A stretch of DNA of 64,000 nt from Gammaproteobacteria bacterium (GTDB lineage: Bacteria; Pseudomonadota; Gammaproteobacteria; Pseudomonadales; Pseudohongiellaceae), in assembly GCA_947457195.1 (NCBI GenBank), contig CANGUU010000009.1, positions 1 to 64,000 of the forward strand, given 5' to 3'. This document shows, piece by piece, positions 1 to 8,431 of this stretch. The notes beneath the pieces are model-generated. The model saw nothing but the letters and a program-made list of their open reading frames with translations. It did not search any database and had not been told where the DNA came from. Position 1 is the first letter of the stretch, and the number at the start of each line of letters is the position of its first letter. The position numbers and the translations under genes were made by a program.

Positions 1-376
1 ACTCCAGCAGGCCATCGGCCCAGGCCGGCGGCTTGTAGTCGCGGGCACGGGCCAGCGGCACCGCCAGCAGGCGCAGCGGGGGTGGCTGGGCACCGGTATC
101 TGTACCGGCCTCCTTGCTCCCTGGCTGCAGGGCCGCCGGTAACCCTCCGGCGGGTTCGTCCAGCAGCAACCAGGCGGCGGGTTGCTGCTCGGCGGTGGCC
201 TCCGGGTCGAGATACAGAGCCAGCATGCCGTCACGCTCGAGTATGCGCAGATTGAAAAAGCGCAGCACGCTGGCCAACTCGGCCACGACATCCGCGTGGC
301 GCATCAGCGACAGCTGCTCCATCTCACCGGCCTCGGCGGGCGGCTTGCGCTCGTCTGTCTTGCCCGGCTGAGTCAC
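1..376 (-). CDS. Unrecognised protein, N-terminal part only (runs off left edge)
   Basis: An open frame runs from a GTG at 376-374 off the left end of the window without a stop (125 codons seen). The visible part has a charged start, then a leucine-rich stretch that may be helical (about residues 20-55, including an LRFFNLRILERDGMLALYL-like segment), then a proline-rich segment and a hydrophobic LRLLAVPLARARDY stretch. I do not recognise the family. No convincing ribosome-binding site precedes the GTG, and an ATG 18 codons further in is an alternative start. It is divergent from the flagellar operon, so a flagellar role is possible but unsupported. Confidence 0.55.
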   Translation of the reverse strand, partial: MTQPGKTDERKPPAEAGEMEQLSLMRHADVVAELASVLRFFNLRILERDGMLALYLDPEATAEQQPAAWLLLDEPAGGLPAALQPGSKEAGTDTGAQPPPLRLLAVPLARARDYKPPAWADGLLE

Positions 377-590
377 TGGAGGGCCCTGTGGGGTTATTGT
401 GGGTAGATCCGGTTGCCGCGGCGCCGGCCGCCTCCAAGCGTCAAGAAAGTTTCGGGCAGGCGCCAATCGGCGTCGGGAGTATGGCGCTGCCGGCGGGTTG
501 ATTCAACCGGTGTTTGACATCGAAATGCCATCAGTGGCGGGCAGATAGCGCCAATAATTCGGCAAAGGGTCATCTCCTGTTGTGGGGAGG

Positions 591-607
591 CTGGCACAGA
601 CCTTGCT
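591..607 (+). promoter_or_regulatory. Sigma-54 (RpoN) -24/-12 promoter for fliG operon
   Basis: CTGGCACAGACCTTGCT matches the RpoN consensus (TGGCAC, 5 nt, TTGC), with GG (593-594) and GC (605-606) separated by exactly 10 nt. Transcription would start near 618, about 78 nt before fliG. RpoN control through FleQ-type activators is established for polar flagellar class II/III genes. The rest of the 319-nt gap 377-695 shows no other gene; a short reverse frame at 394-597 is not convincing. Confidence 0.88.
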
Positions 608-695
608 TCAACCCCGCTGACCCTGTTTTTTTGCTAGCGATTAGTCGGAACTTTGACGTTTCTGTCTGTCGCGGCACCCGGAATCCAACCAATCC

Positions 696-1733
696 ATGCC
701 AAAAGCAAATACCCGTCAGCAAGCCGAACCCGTGGTCAGAGGCCAGGAGGGAGCACTCAACGCTGCCAAACTGTTGACGGCCATTGGCGAAAAGCATGCG
801 GCGGAAATTCTCAAACGGTTGCCAGGCGACATCGTGCAGCGCATTGGCTTCCACATGATGACCATGCCGACCATGTCGACCGCCGAGGTCAACAGCCTCA
901 TGCTCAACTTCATGCAGGAGTGTGCGACCACCAAGGCGCCGCCCGTCTCGCGCGATGAATACACCAAGAGCGTGCTCACCAATGCACTGGGTGCCGAGGC
1001 CGCCGAGAGCGTCATTGAGAAAATCCTCCTGGGCTCCGAGAACCGCGGGCTGGATTCGCTGCGCTGGCTGGATCCCACCCTCATCGCTGGCATCATCCAA
1101 AGCGAACATCCGCAGATCCAGTCCATCGTGGTGGCCTACCTGCCACACGACCTGGCCGGCCAGGTCATCAAGGCGCTGCCCGACGACATCGCTCTCGATG
1201 TCGTGCTGCGCATGGCCAACATGGAGTCGATCGACCCGCAGGCCCTGCTGGAACTCAATGTGTCGCTGGAAAAGAAGATCCAAGGGGTTTCCACGAAGCA
1301 GACCTCCAACATCGGCGGCGTCAAGAACGTGGCGCAGATCTTCAATACCCTGGAGCGTGGCTATGACAAGGACCTGCTGGCCAAGGTCGGTTCGGCCGAT
1401 AGCGTGTTGCAGCAGCGCATCGCCGATCTGATGTTCGTGTTCGACGACCTCATCAACATGCCCGATCGTGACTTCCAGCGCCTGATGCGCGACGTACCGA
1501 ACGACAAACTGGCCCTCGCGCTCAAGGGCAACGACAACGGCCTCAAGGAAAAGGCGGTCGCCAACATGTCGACGCGTGCTGCCGAGATCTTCCTCGACGA
1601 CATGGAGGCCATCGGCCCGGTCAAGATCAAGGACGTCGAGGTTGCCCAGAGGGAAATCCTCACCACCGCCAAGAACCTCGCCGACGCCGGCGAGATCATC
1701 CTTTCCCAGAACAGCGACGAGATAATCTCGTAA
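696..1733 (+). CDS. fliG: Flagellar motor switch protein FliG
   Basis: 345 residues. FliG is the rotor protein of the C-ring that contacts the MotA stator and sits on the FliF ring. The family's EHPQ motif lies at residues 137-140 and the C-terminal torque-domain segment MFVFDDL at about 246-252, followed by charged residues. Length is normal (about 330-345). The ATG at 696 has no strong Shine-Dalgarno, but no better start is visible. It is the first gene of the operon behind the sigma-54 promoter. Only 4 nt separate its stop from fliM, whereas fliG is normally followed by fliH-fliI. Confidence 0.96.
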   Translation: MPKANTRQQAEPVVRGQEGALNAAKLLTAIGEKHAAEILKRLPGDIVQRIGFHMMTMPTMSTAEVNSLMLNFMQECATTKAPPVSRDEYTKSVLTNALGAEAAESVIEKILLGSENRGLDSLRWLDPTLIAGIIQSEHPQIQSIVVAYLPHDLAGQVIKALPDDIALDVVLRMANMESIDPQALLELNVSLEKKIQGVSTKQTSNIGGVKNVAQIFNTLERGYDKDLLAKVGSADSVLQQRIADLMFVFDDLINMPDRDFQRLMRDVPNDKLALALKGNDNGLKEKAVANMSTRAAEIFLDDMEAIGPVKIKDVEVAQREILTTAKNLADAGEIILSQNSDEIIS

Positions 1734-1737
1734 TCCC

Positions 1738-2667
1738 ATGGCTGACATACTGAGCGACAAAGAACTCGATGCCCTGATGGAGAAGGTCGATGATGACCCG
1801 GCCGGTCAGGAAAGCGGTATTGGCAGCGGAGAAGACTATGAGCGCTACGACCTTACCAGTGGCATCCACCGCATCAAACAGCTGGCCGACACCATCACCC
1901 AGCTCGACGATCGCATCCAGACCAGCTTCGGCAACGCCATGCTGAACGTTCTGCAGAAGAACATCACGGCCACGCGCAACATGCTGCGCATCGAAAAGTT
2001 CGAAAGCTACTGTGAAACCCTGTCGATCCCATCCAGCATCAATGCATTCACCCTGAAGGGTTTGGCAGGTCGCATGGCCATCGTGCTGGAGTACGGCCTC
2101 ATCAATGAGACCGTCAACCTGTTCTTCGGCGGCGCTTCCCGTAGCCACCCGATCCCCAAGAAAGAGTTCACCCTCATCGAAGAGCGCATCATCGGCATTC
2201 TGCTGAAGGCCATCGTGGAGTCCATGCGTGATGCATGGAAAGCCTTCGCCGAGTATGAATTGGAGCAGGAAGACTCGGAAACCAACCCCACTTCGGCCAA
2301 GACTTTCCGGCCGGTAGAAGTGCTGCTCATCCGGCCGTTCCGCGTGGAAATCAATGGCATGTTCGCCGAATTCCACCTGCTGATGCCCGGCAGCATGGTC
2401 GAGGCCATCCTGTCCGGACGGCGAGAACTGGCGCCGGAAGACAAACTGTCCGCCATCGCCCACAAGCGCCTGCTGCAGTATGACCTGCAGGTGACGGGAA
2501 TTTTCCGGGATGCCGAACTCACGCTGGACGAGATCTTTCGCCTGGAAGTCGGCAGCGTGATCCCGGTCGGCTCGCCCGATGATCTGGAGGTCAGGCTGAA
2601 TGGCACGCCGAAGCTGCGGGCCCGTCTGGGTGAACTCAACAACAAGTACGCACTGCTGCTCCACTGA
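1738..2667 (+). CDS. fliM: Flagellar motor switch protein FliM
   Basis: 309 residues. FliM is the middle C-ring protein that binds phospho-CheY and couples FliG to FliN. The N-terminal CheY-binding peptide is present (LSDKELDAL, residues 5-13), followed by YDLTSG and the CheC/X-like middle domain. The C-terminal FliN-like domain ends in NNKYAL. The middle-domain loop that is usually GGxGxF reads GGAS (131-134). A start 4 nt after fliG implies translational coupling. Confidence 0.95.
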   Translation: MADILSDKELDALMEKVDDDPAGQESGIGSGEDYERYDLTSGIHRIKQLADTITQLDDRIQTSFGNAMLNVLQKNITATRNMLRIEKFESYCETLSIPSSINAFTLKGLAGRMAIVLEYGLINETVNLFFGGASRSHPIPKKEFTLIEERIIGILLKAIVESMRDAWKAFAEYELEQEDSETNPTSAKTFRPVEVLLIRPFRVEINGMFAEFHLLMPGSMVEAILSGRRELAPEDKLSAIAHKRLLQYDLQVTGIFRDAELTLDEIFRLEVGSVIPVGSPDDLEVRLNGTPKLRARLGELNNKYALLLH

Positions 2668-2696
2668 GCCGCGCTGCCAAGCCGCTGGAGCCACCT

Positions 2697-3056
2697 GTGA
2701 GCCAGGACAACGAACGACTCAAACCCGCCAGCGTGGCCATGATGGCAAGGACCGCCGCCCCGGTGGCCACTGCCGGCAAGGGCAAACCGCTACCCACCAT
2801 TGCCAGCGTGCGAGGCTTTCACGACATCAACATGGAGGTGCGCTTCGAAGTGGGCTGCGTCGACATCACTATCGGCCAACTGTTGAAGATGCATCGCGGG
2901 TCATTTATCGACCTGTCCTCCGAAGTCGTGGACGAAATCGAAGTGATCGTCAACGGCCGGGTGATCGCCTACGGGGAACCCATCTCGGCGCGGACCAACT
3001 ATGCGGTAAAACTCAGCAGCCTCGAGCTGCGGCCAGAGATCGAGGACGAGGCTTGA
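2697..3056 (+). CDS. fliN: Flagellar motor switch protein FliN
   Basis: 119 residues with a GTG start at 2697 preceded by GGAG. The C-terminal half is the SpoA/FliN fold: a VDITIGQLLKMHRGSFIDL segment, then VNGRVIAYGEP, and an ending resembling the family's xNYGVRI (here TNYAVKL). The N-terminal 40 residues are a variable linker. FliN forms the base of the C-ring and docks the FliH/FliI export complex. Its stop directly abuts the ATG of fliO. Confidence 0.94.
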   Translation: MSQDNERLKPASVAMMARTAAPVATAGKGKPLPTIASVRGFHDINMEVRFEVGCVDITIGQLLKMHRGSFIDLSSEVVDEIEVIVNGRVIAYGEPISARTNYAVKLSSLELRPEIEDEA

Positions 3057-3323
3057 ATGGGCATCGAGAATTACTGGCAGGTGCTGCTGTCGCTGGTGGT
3101 GACGCTGGTGCTGGCCGTCATCAGCATCATGGTCATCAAGAAGCTGCGGGTCGGCCTGCTGCCGCAGAGCAAGGCCCTGAAAGTGATGGACTACACGCGA
3201 CTCGATCAGCGCAGCAGTCTGTTCCTGGTGGATGTGGAAGGTACGCGCTATCTCGTGGGCACGCAGCAGTCGGGCGGCAGTCTTGCGATCACCCGGCTCG
3301 ATCGGCCGGAGCAGACGGTATGA
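3057..3323 (+). CDS. fliO: Flagellar export protein FliO
   Basis: 88 residues, a short FliO. One transmembrane segment (about residues 8-26) is followed by a cytoplasmic stretch with the typical RLDQRSSLFLVDVEGTRYLVG pattern. FliO helps assemble the FliP ring of the flagellar type III export gate. The start abuts the fliN stop and the stop overlaps the fliP ATG. Confidence 0.88.
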   Translation: MGIENYWQVLLSLVVTLVLAVISIMVIKKLRVGLLPQSKALKVMDYTRLDQRSSLFLVDVEGTRYLVGTQQSGGSLAITRLDRPEQTV

Positions 3324-4105
3324 CGATCCACGCCTGCTTGTCCGGCGCGAGGCGCTGGCTCCGCCATGCGCCCGCTCTGCTGATGGCTCTGCTGCTGGGC
3401 TTCACCGGCGCGGCCGAAGCAGCCAACGACGAACTCACCTTGGTAACGAGCGCCGCCAACGAACTGGGGGGGCAGAGCTACAGTCTCAGCCTGCAAGTGC
3501 TGCTGGCAATGACGGCACTCACCGTAATCCCGGCGCTGCTGATCTCGATCACGTCGTTCACCCGTATCGTGGTGGTGCTCGCCATTCTGCGCCAGGCGCT
3601 CGGGCTGATGCAGACACCATCCAACCAGACCATCCTCGGTCTGGCGCTGTTTCTGAGCTTCTTCATCATGTCGCCGGCGCTCGAGCAGGCCTGGGCCAAT
3701 GGGGTACGCCCCTATCTCGACGACCAGCTGGCCTTCGAACCCGCCTTTGAGCAGTCAGTGGCCCCATTTCGCGATTTCATGCTCAAGCAGACGCGGGCGG
3801 CCGACATCCAGCTGTTCGCTGAGATGCATGGCGACACGGCCTACGCCTCCGAGGCGGAAATTCCGCTGGTAGTGCTGGTGCCCGCCTTCATGACCAGTGA
3901 GCTCAAGACCGCGTTCCAGATCGGCTTCATGATCTTCATTCCCTTCCTGATCATCGATCTTGTGGTGGCGAGCGTGCTGATGGCGATGGGCATGATGATG
4001 TTGTCGCCCATGCTCATCTCGCTGCCGTTCAAGATCATGCTGTTCGTGATGGCGGACGGCTGGTCGCTGGTGCTCGGCACCCTTACCAGCAGTTTCATGG
4101 TCTAG
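3320..4105 (+). CDS. fliP: Flagellar export gate protein FliP
   Basis: About 261 residues from the ATG at 3320, which overlaps the fliO stop (ATGA). An open frame extends much further upstream but overlaps fliN/fliO and is not coding. A cleavable N-terminal signal (about residues 1-34) is followed by the FliP core with RIVVVLAILRQALG, PALEQAW and IGFMIFIPFLIIDLVVASVLMAMGMMMLSP. FliP with FliQ and FliR forms the helical core of the export gate. Confidence 0.95.
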   Translation: MTIHACLSGARRWLRHAPALLMALLLGFTGAAEAANDELTLVTSAANELGGQSYSLSLQVLLAMTALTVIPALLISITSFTRIVVVLAILRQALGLMQTPSNQTILGLALFLSFFIMSPALEQAWANGVRPYLDDQLAFEPAFEQSVAPFRDFMLKQTRAADIQLFAEMHGDTAYASEAEIPLVVLVPAFMTSELKTAFQIGFMIFIPFLIIDLVVASVLMAMGMMMLSPMLISLPFKIMLFVMADGWSLVLGTLTSSFMV

Positions 4106-4118
4106 GCAGGGCATTACG

Positions 4119-4388
4119 ATGGAACAGGCCACCCTCATCGATCTCGGCAACCAGGCCATGCTGCTGATCATCTATCTCGCCGCCCCGCTGCTGCTGGCCG
4201 CGCTGGCCGTGGGGCTGTTGATCAGCATCTTCCAGGCTGCCACGCAGATCCAGGAACAGACGCTCAGTTTTATACCCAAGCTCATTGCACTGGTGGTGGC
4301 GCTGGTGGTGTTCGGGCCGTGGATGCTGCAGCTGTGGATCAACTACACGCAGGATCTCTACATCAGCATCCCGGACTACATCGACTGA
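4119..4388 (+). CDS. fliQ: Flagellar export gate protein FliQ
   Basis: 89 residues with two transmembrane helices (about 15-40 and 53-75) and the family core segment QAATQIQEQTLSFIPK. Length and position between fliP and fliR are standard. Four copies of FliQ pack around FliP/FliR in the export gate. Confidence 0.95.
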   Translation: MEQATLIDLGNQAMLLIIYLAAPLLLAALAVGLLISIFQAATQIQEQTLSFIPKLIALVVALVVFGPWMLQLWINYTQDLYISIPDYID

Positions 4389-4391
4389 GCC

Positions 4392-5174
4392 ATGGAGATC
4401 CTGCTTGACGACCTGTACGAGCTGATGGCGAGGATCTTGCTCCCCTTTGTGCGTCTGAGCGCGCTGTTCCTGGCCTCGCCGTTCTTCGGGGCCAGGACCA
4501 TTCCTGTGCGTCTGCGCGTGGCGCTGGCCGTGCTGGTCACGCTGGTGCTGCTGCCGGGGCTACCGCAGGCAGAGCCAGCGCAGGTGTTCGGTACCGACTG
4601 GTGGCTACTGACCGCTCAGCAGGCCCTGATTGGCTTCGGCATGGGCATGATCCTGCAGATCGCCATGTCGGCCATTGTGCTGGCCGGGCAGAACGTCGCC
4701 ACGGCGATGGGGCTCAGCTTTGCGTCCAGTGTGGACCCGCAGAACGGAGTACAGGCTGCGGTGGTGGGCCAGATCTACCTCATCTTCGGTACGCTGATCT
4801 TCCTCGCCACCGACTCGCACCTGATGCTGCTGAAAGCGCTACAGGAGAGCTTCAGCGTCTACCCGCTGGATACCGCCGGCGGCTTCAGTGTCGACTTCAT
4901 GGCGGACGTGCTGGAGTTTTCCGGCCAGATGTTCGAAACCGGGCTGCTGATTTCGATGCCCGTGCTGATCGGTGTGCTGCTCATCAACATCGGCTTCGGC
5001 GTGATGACCAAGGCGGCGCCGCAGCTGAACCTGTTTTCCATCGGTTTTCCGATGTCGATGCTGGGTGGATTCCTGCTGATCCTCGTGAGTCTGCCGAGTG
5101 CGTTTGTGGCCATGGAAGAGCTGTTCGCCGTGGTGATGGGTGTAGTGTTTGACACCTTCGGGGCGAGGATCTGA
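4392..5174 (+). CDS. fliR: Flagellar export gate protein FliR
   Basis: 260 residues, polytopic, with about six hydrophobic helices. The opening LVRLSALFLASPFFGARTIPVRLR-like segment and a later G-F-G-M-G-containing segment are typical. FliR is the single-copy component completing the FliP5-FliQ4-FliR gate. Its stop overlaps the flhB ATG by one base, so the two are translationally coupled. Confidence 0.95.
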   Translation: MEILLDDLYELMARILLPFVRLSALFLASPFFGARTIPVRLRVALAVLVTLVLLPGLPQAEPAQVFGTDWWLLTAQQALIGFGMGMILQIAMSAIVLAGQNVATAMGLSFASSVDPQNGVQAAVVGQIYLIFGTLIFLATDSHLMLLKALQESFSVYPLDTAGGFSVDFMADVLEFSGQMFETGLLISMPVLIGVLLINIGFGVMTKAAPQLNLFSIGFPMSMLGGFLLILVSLPSAFVAMEELFAVVMGVVFDTFGARI

Positions 5175-6313
5175 TGGCCGACGACAGCAGTCAGGAACGC
5201 ACAGAACTCCCCACCGCCAAGCGTCTCGAGGACGCGCGCAAACGGGGGCAGGTGCCACGCTCGACCGAGTTGCAGACCTTCCTGCTGCTGATCGTGTCGA
5301 GCGCGTCGCTAGCCATGACCGGCGGCAACATGGTCACCGGCATACGCGCTGCCATGCAGAACGATCTGTCGTTTGGCTACGCCGACCTGCTCGATACCAC
5401 CGAGTTGCCCGCGCTACTCGCCACCAGTTTCCTTGCCATGCTAAGCCCGGTCGTACCGGTGATTGCGGTGCTGGTGGCCACCGTACTGATCGGCTCGGGT
5501 TTGCTGGGTGGCTGGGTATTCAGCTCCGACCTCATCCGGCCGAAATTCGAGCGCATCGATCCGCTCAAGGGCTTCGGACGCATCTTCTCTTCGCGCGGGT
5601 TGGTGGAACTGCTGAAGGCGATGGCGAAATTCTGCGTCGTCGCCAGTGTGATGGCGGTACTCGTGTACGGCATGGTGCGGGAACTGCGTGTTCTGCCCGG
5701 GCTAGACATCAACAGTGCGCTGTCGCGCGGAGCCGGCATGATGCTGGACATGTTCCTCTATCTCAGCCTCACGCTGATCGTGGTGGTGGTGCTGGACGTG
5801 CCCTACCAGCTGTGGAAGCACCGCAGCGAACTGATGATGACGCGCCAGGAAATCCGCGACGAGATCAAGCAGACCGAGGGCAAACCGGAAGTGAAGGCCG
5901 CCATTCGTGCCCGCCAGCGTGAAGTCGCCGAGCGCAAAATGATGCAGGCGGTGCCCACCGCCGACGTGATCATCACCAACCCGACCCACTATGCGGTGGC
6001 GCTCAAGTACGACGCCGCCAAGGGGCATGCTCCGATCGTGGTGGCGAAGGGCAGGGACCTGATCGCCGCCACCATCCGTGAAACGGCCCAGGAGGCTGCC
6101 GTCCCCCTGTTCTCGGCACCGCCGCTGGCGCGTGCCATCTATTTTTCCACGGAGATCGACAAGCAGATTCCGGAAACCCTGTTCGTCGCGGTTGCTCAGG
6201 TGCTGGCCTATGTCTACCAGCTGAAGAAGCTGGCTCCGGCGTTGCGGCACACGGTGCCGGCACCACGCGAGCTGCCGGTGCCGCCCGAACTCGACCCTGA
6301 AGGAGCTGCCTGA
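5174..6313 (+). CDS. flhB: Flagellar export switch protein FlhB
   Basis: 379 residues: four transmembrane helices in the first 215 residues, a linker helix, then the cytoplasmic domain with the autocleavage motif NPTH at 269-272, which is needed for the switch from hook to filament substrates. The N-terminal ERTELPTAKRLEDARKRGQ segment is diagnostic. The C-terminus has a short extension (about 365-379) rich in proline. It overlaps fliR and flhA by one base each. Confidence 0.96.
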   Translation: MADDSSQERTELPTAKRLEDARKRGQVPRSTELQTFLLLIVSSASLAMTGGNMVTGIRAAMQNDLSFGYADLLDTTELPALLATSFLAMLSPVVPVIAVLVATVLIGSGLLGGWVFSSDLIRPKFERIDPLKGFGRIFSSRGLVELLKAMAKFCVVASVMAVLVYGMVRELRVLPGLDINSALSRGAGMMLDMFLYLSLTLIVVVVLDVPYQLWKHRSELMMTRQEIRDEIKQTEGKPEVKAAIRARQREVAERKMMQAVPTADVIITNPTHYAVALKYDAAKGHAPIVVAKGRDLIAATIRETAQEAAVPLFSAPPLARAIYFSTEIDKQIPETLFVAVAQVLAYVYQLKKLAPALRHTVPAPRELPVPPELDPEGAA

Positions 6314-8412
6314 TGGCGCTGCCCAGTACCACGGTGGACACGGCCCGCGTAGGGTCGGTGATGACGGCGCTGGCGGCCCCGTTCCTCGTCATCATGCTGC
6401 TGCTGATGATGGTGGTCCCGCTGCCGCCGTTCCTGTTGGACTTCTTCTTCACCTTCAACATTGCCATGTCGATCATCATCATGATGTCGGCCGTGTATGT
6501 GCGCAAACCGCTGGATTTTTCGGTGTTCCCTACCATCCTGCTGGTGATGACGCTGCTGCGGCTGGCACTGAACGTGGCCTCCACGCGTGTAGTACTGATG
6601 GAGGGCCACACCGGCACCGGAGCGGCCGGCAAGATCATCGAAGCCTTCGGCCAGTTCGTGGTGGGTGGCAACTACAGCGTGGGTCTCGTGGTGTTCCTGA
6701 TCCTGGTCATCATCAACTTCATCGTGGTGACCAAGGGTGCCGAACGTATTTCCGAGGTCACGGCCCGCTTCACCCTCGACGCCATGCCCGGCAAGCAGAT
6801 GGCCATCGACGCCGAACTGAACGCCGGCATGATCAACCAGGAGGCAGCCCGCAGCCGGCGCAAGGAGATCGCCACCGAGTCCAGCTTCTACGGGGCCATG
6901 GACGGTGCCAGCAAGTTCGTGAAGGGGGACGCCATCGCCGGCATCCTCATCCTGCTCATCAACATCATCGGCGGTTTCGCCATCGGCATGCTGCAGCACG
7001 ACCTTGACGTGTCGACCGCAGCACAGAACTACATCCTGCTCATGATCGGCGATGGACTCGCGGCGCAGATTCCTGCCCTGTTGCTGTCGACCTCGGCCGC
7101 CCTGATCGTGACCCGCGCCGGGGAGTCCAGCGACATGGGCAACGACATGACCCGCCAGTTGCTCGACAATCCGCGGGTGTTCACCGTGGCCGCCGTCATC
7201 ATCGGCATGCTGGGCCTGGTGCCGGGAATGCCCAATTTCCTGCTGCTGCTGATCGCCGCCATCCTGGCCATTGCCAGCTACAACAAGGTGAGCGCTGCCA
7301 ACGTGGCGAAGACCGAGGAGACGGCGACTGCGTTGGCGGCGCCGGCCATCGAGCCACCGCGCGAGCTGGGCTGGGAAGATGTGGTCAACAACGAGGTGCT
7401 CGGCCTCGATCTGGGCTACCGCTTGATTCCGCTGGTCGACGCCGCCGGCGAAGCCTCGCTGCTGGGACGCATCAAGGGATTGCGCAAGAAGATTTCCCAG
7501 GAGTGCGGCTTCCTCATTCCGCAGATCCATATCCGCGACAACCTCATGCTGGCACCCAACGCCTACAACATCACGCTACACGACGTACCGCTGGCCTCCG
7601 GCGTCATCGAGCCGGGCCTGGCCATGGCCATCAATCCGGGCGAGGCGCGCGGTACCCTCGAGGGCATCCCCGGCAAGGACCCGGCCTTTGGACTCGACGC
7701 CATCTGGATCCAGCCGGCCGACCGTGACAATGCCCAACTGCTCGGCTACACGGTGGTGGACGCCAGTTCGGTGATCGCCACCCACATGACCCAGGTACTC
7801 AAGCAGCACCTGCATGAACTGCTCGGCCACGACGACGTCCAGCAGCTGCTGGATTCGCTGGCCAAGTCGGCCCCGCGCCTGATCGAAAATCTGGTGCCCA
7901 AGGCGCTGCCGCTCAGCGCGGTATTGAAGGTGCTGCAGAACCTGCTGGAGGAGGGTGTGCCGATCCGGGATCTGCGGACTGTCGCCGAAGCTTTGGCGGG
8001 AGCGGCGACGAAGAGTCAAATTCCCGACGAACTGACCGGCCATGCCCGCAGTGCCCTGGGCCGGGTTATCTGCCAAAACATCGCCGGATTGACGGGAGAT
8101 CTGCATGTTTTGACCCTCGACCCCGGGTTGGAACAGTTATTGCTTGGTCTAGTGACCGGCAACCGGGCCATGGCTCCGGCGGCCATCGAGCCCGGCCTGG
8201 CGGGGCGGCTGCTGGACAATCTGCAGCGCGCCGCACGCGAAATGGAATACGCCGGTCGCCAGCCCGCGCTGCTTGCCAGCGATGAGCTGCGCTTGTGGTT
8301 GTACAGGTTTGCGAGATCGACGATCCCGGCCCTCAAGGTGCTTGCCTACAGGGAGGTTCCGGCCAATCGCCGCATCAACGTAGTGGGGACGGTAGGTCAG
8401 GAGGTCCGGTAG
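6313..8412 (+). CDS. flhA: Flagellar export protein FlhA
   Basis: 699 residues, the normal length. The N-terminal half has about eight transmembrane helices with the FHIPEP-family region (LMTLLRLALNVASTRVVLMEGHTG, GAERISEVTARFTLDAMPGKQM). The C-terminal half is the cytoplasmic nonameric ring that receives chaperone-substrate complexes. It is coupled to flhB by a one-base overlap. Confidence 0.97.
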   Translation: MALPSTTVDTARVGSVMTALAAPFLVIMLLLMMVVPLPPFLLDFFFTFNIAMSIIIMMSAVYVRKPLDFSVFPTILLVMTLLRLALNVASTRVVLMEGHTGTGAAGKIIEAFGQFVVGGNYSVGLVVFLILVIINFIVVTKGAERISEVTARFTLDAMPGKQMAIDAELNAGMINQEAARSRRKEIATESSFYGAMDGASKFVKGDAIAGILILLINIIGGFAIGMLQHDLDVSTAAQNYILLMIGDGLAAQIPALLLSTSAALIVTRAGESSDMGNDMTRQLLDNPRVFTVAAVIIGMLGLVPGMPNFLLLLIAAILAIASYNKVSAANVAKTEETATALAAPAIEPPRELGWEDVVNNEVLGLDLGYRLIPLVDAAGEASLLGRIKGLRKKISQECGFLIPQIHIRDNLMLAPNAYNITLHDVPLASGVIEPGLAMAINPGEARGTLEGIPGKDPAFGLDAIWIQPADRDNAQLLGYTVVDASSVIATHMTQVLKQHLHELLGHDDVQQLLDSLAKSAPRLIENLVPKALPLSAVLKVLQNLLEEGVPIRDLRTVAEALAGAATKSQIPDELTGHARSALGRVICQNIAGLTGDLHVLTLDPGLEQLLLGLVTGNRAMAPAAIEPGLAGRLLDNLQRAAREMEYAGRQPALLASDELRLWLYRFARSTIPALKVLAYREVPANRRINVVGTVGQEVR

Positions 8413-8431
8413 CGGACACAGAGGAACAGCA

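Noticed and set aside
394-597. 67-codon minus-strand frame between the left-edge gene and fliG
   Set aside because: No ribosome-binding site or recognisable features, and it overlaps the sigma-54 promoter region.
570-1760. Long minus-strand frame opposite fliG
   Set aside because: Antisense to a clear fliG, with composition typical of high-GC mirror frames. The same applies to minus-strand frames at 6214-7530, 8375-10312, 29260-31026, 32784-33977, 41178-42836 and 47714-49144.
2600-3319. Upstream extension of the fliP frame to 2600
   Set aside because: It would overlap fliM, fliN and fliO completely and lacks membrane or signal features; fliP starts at 3320 with a signal peptide.
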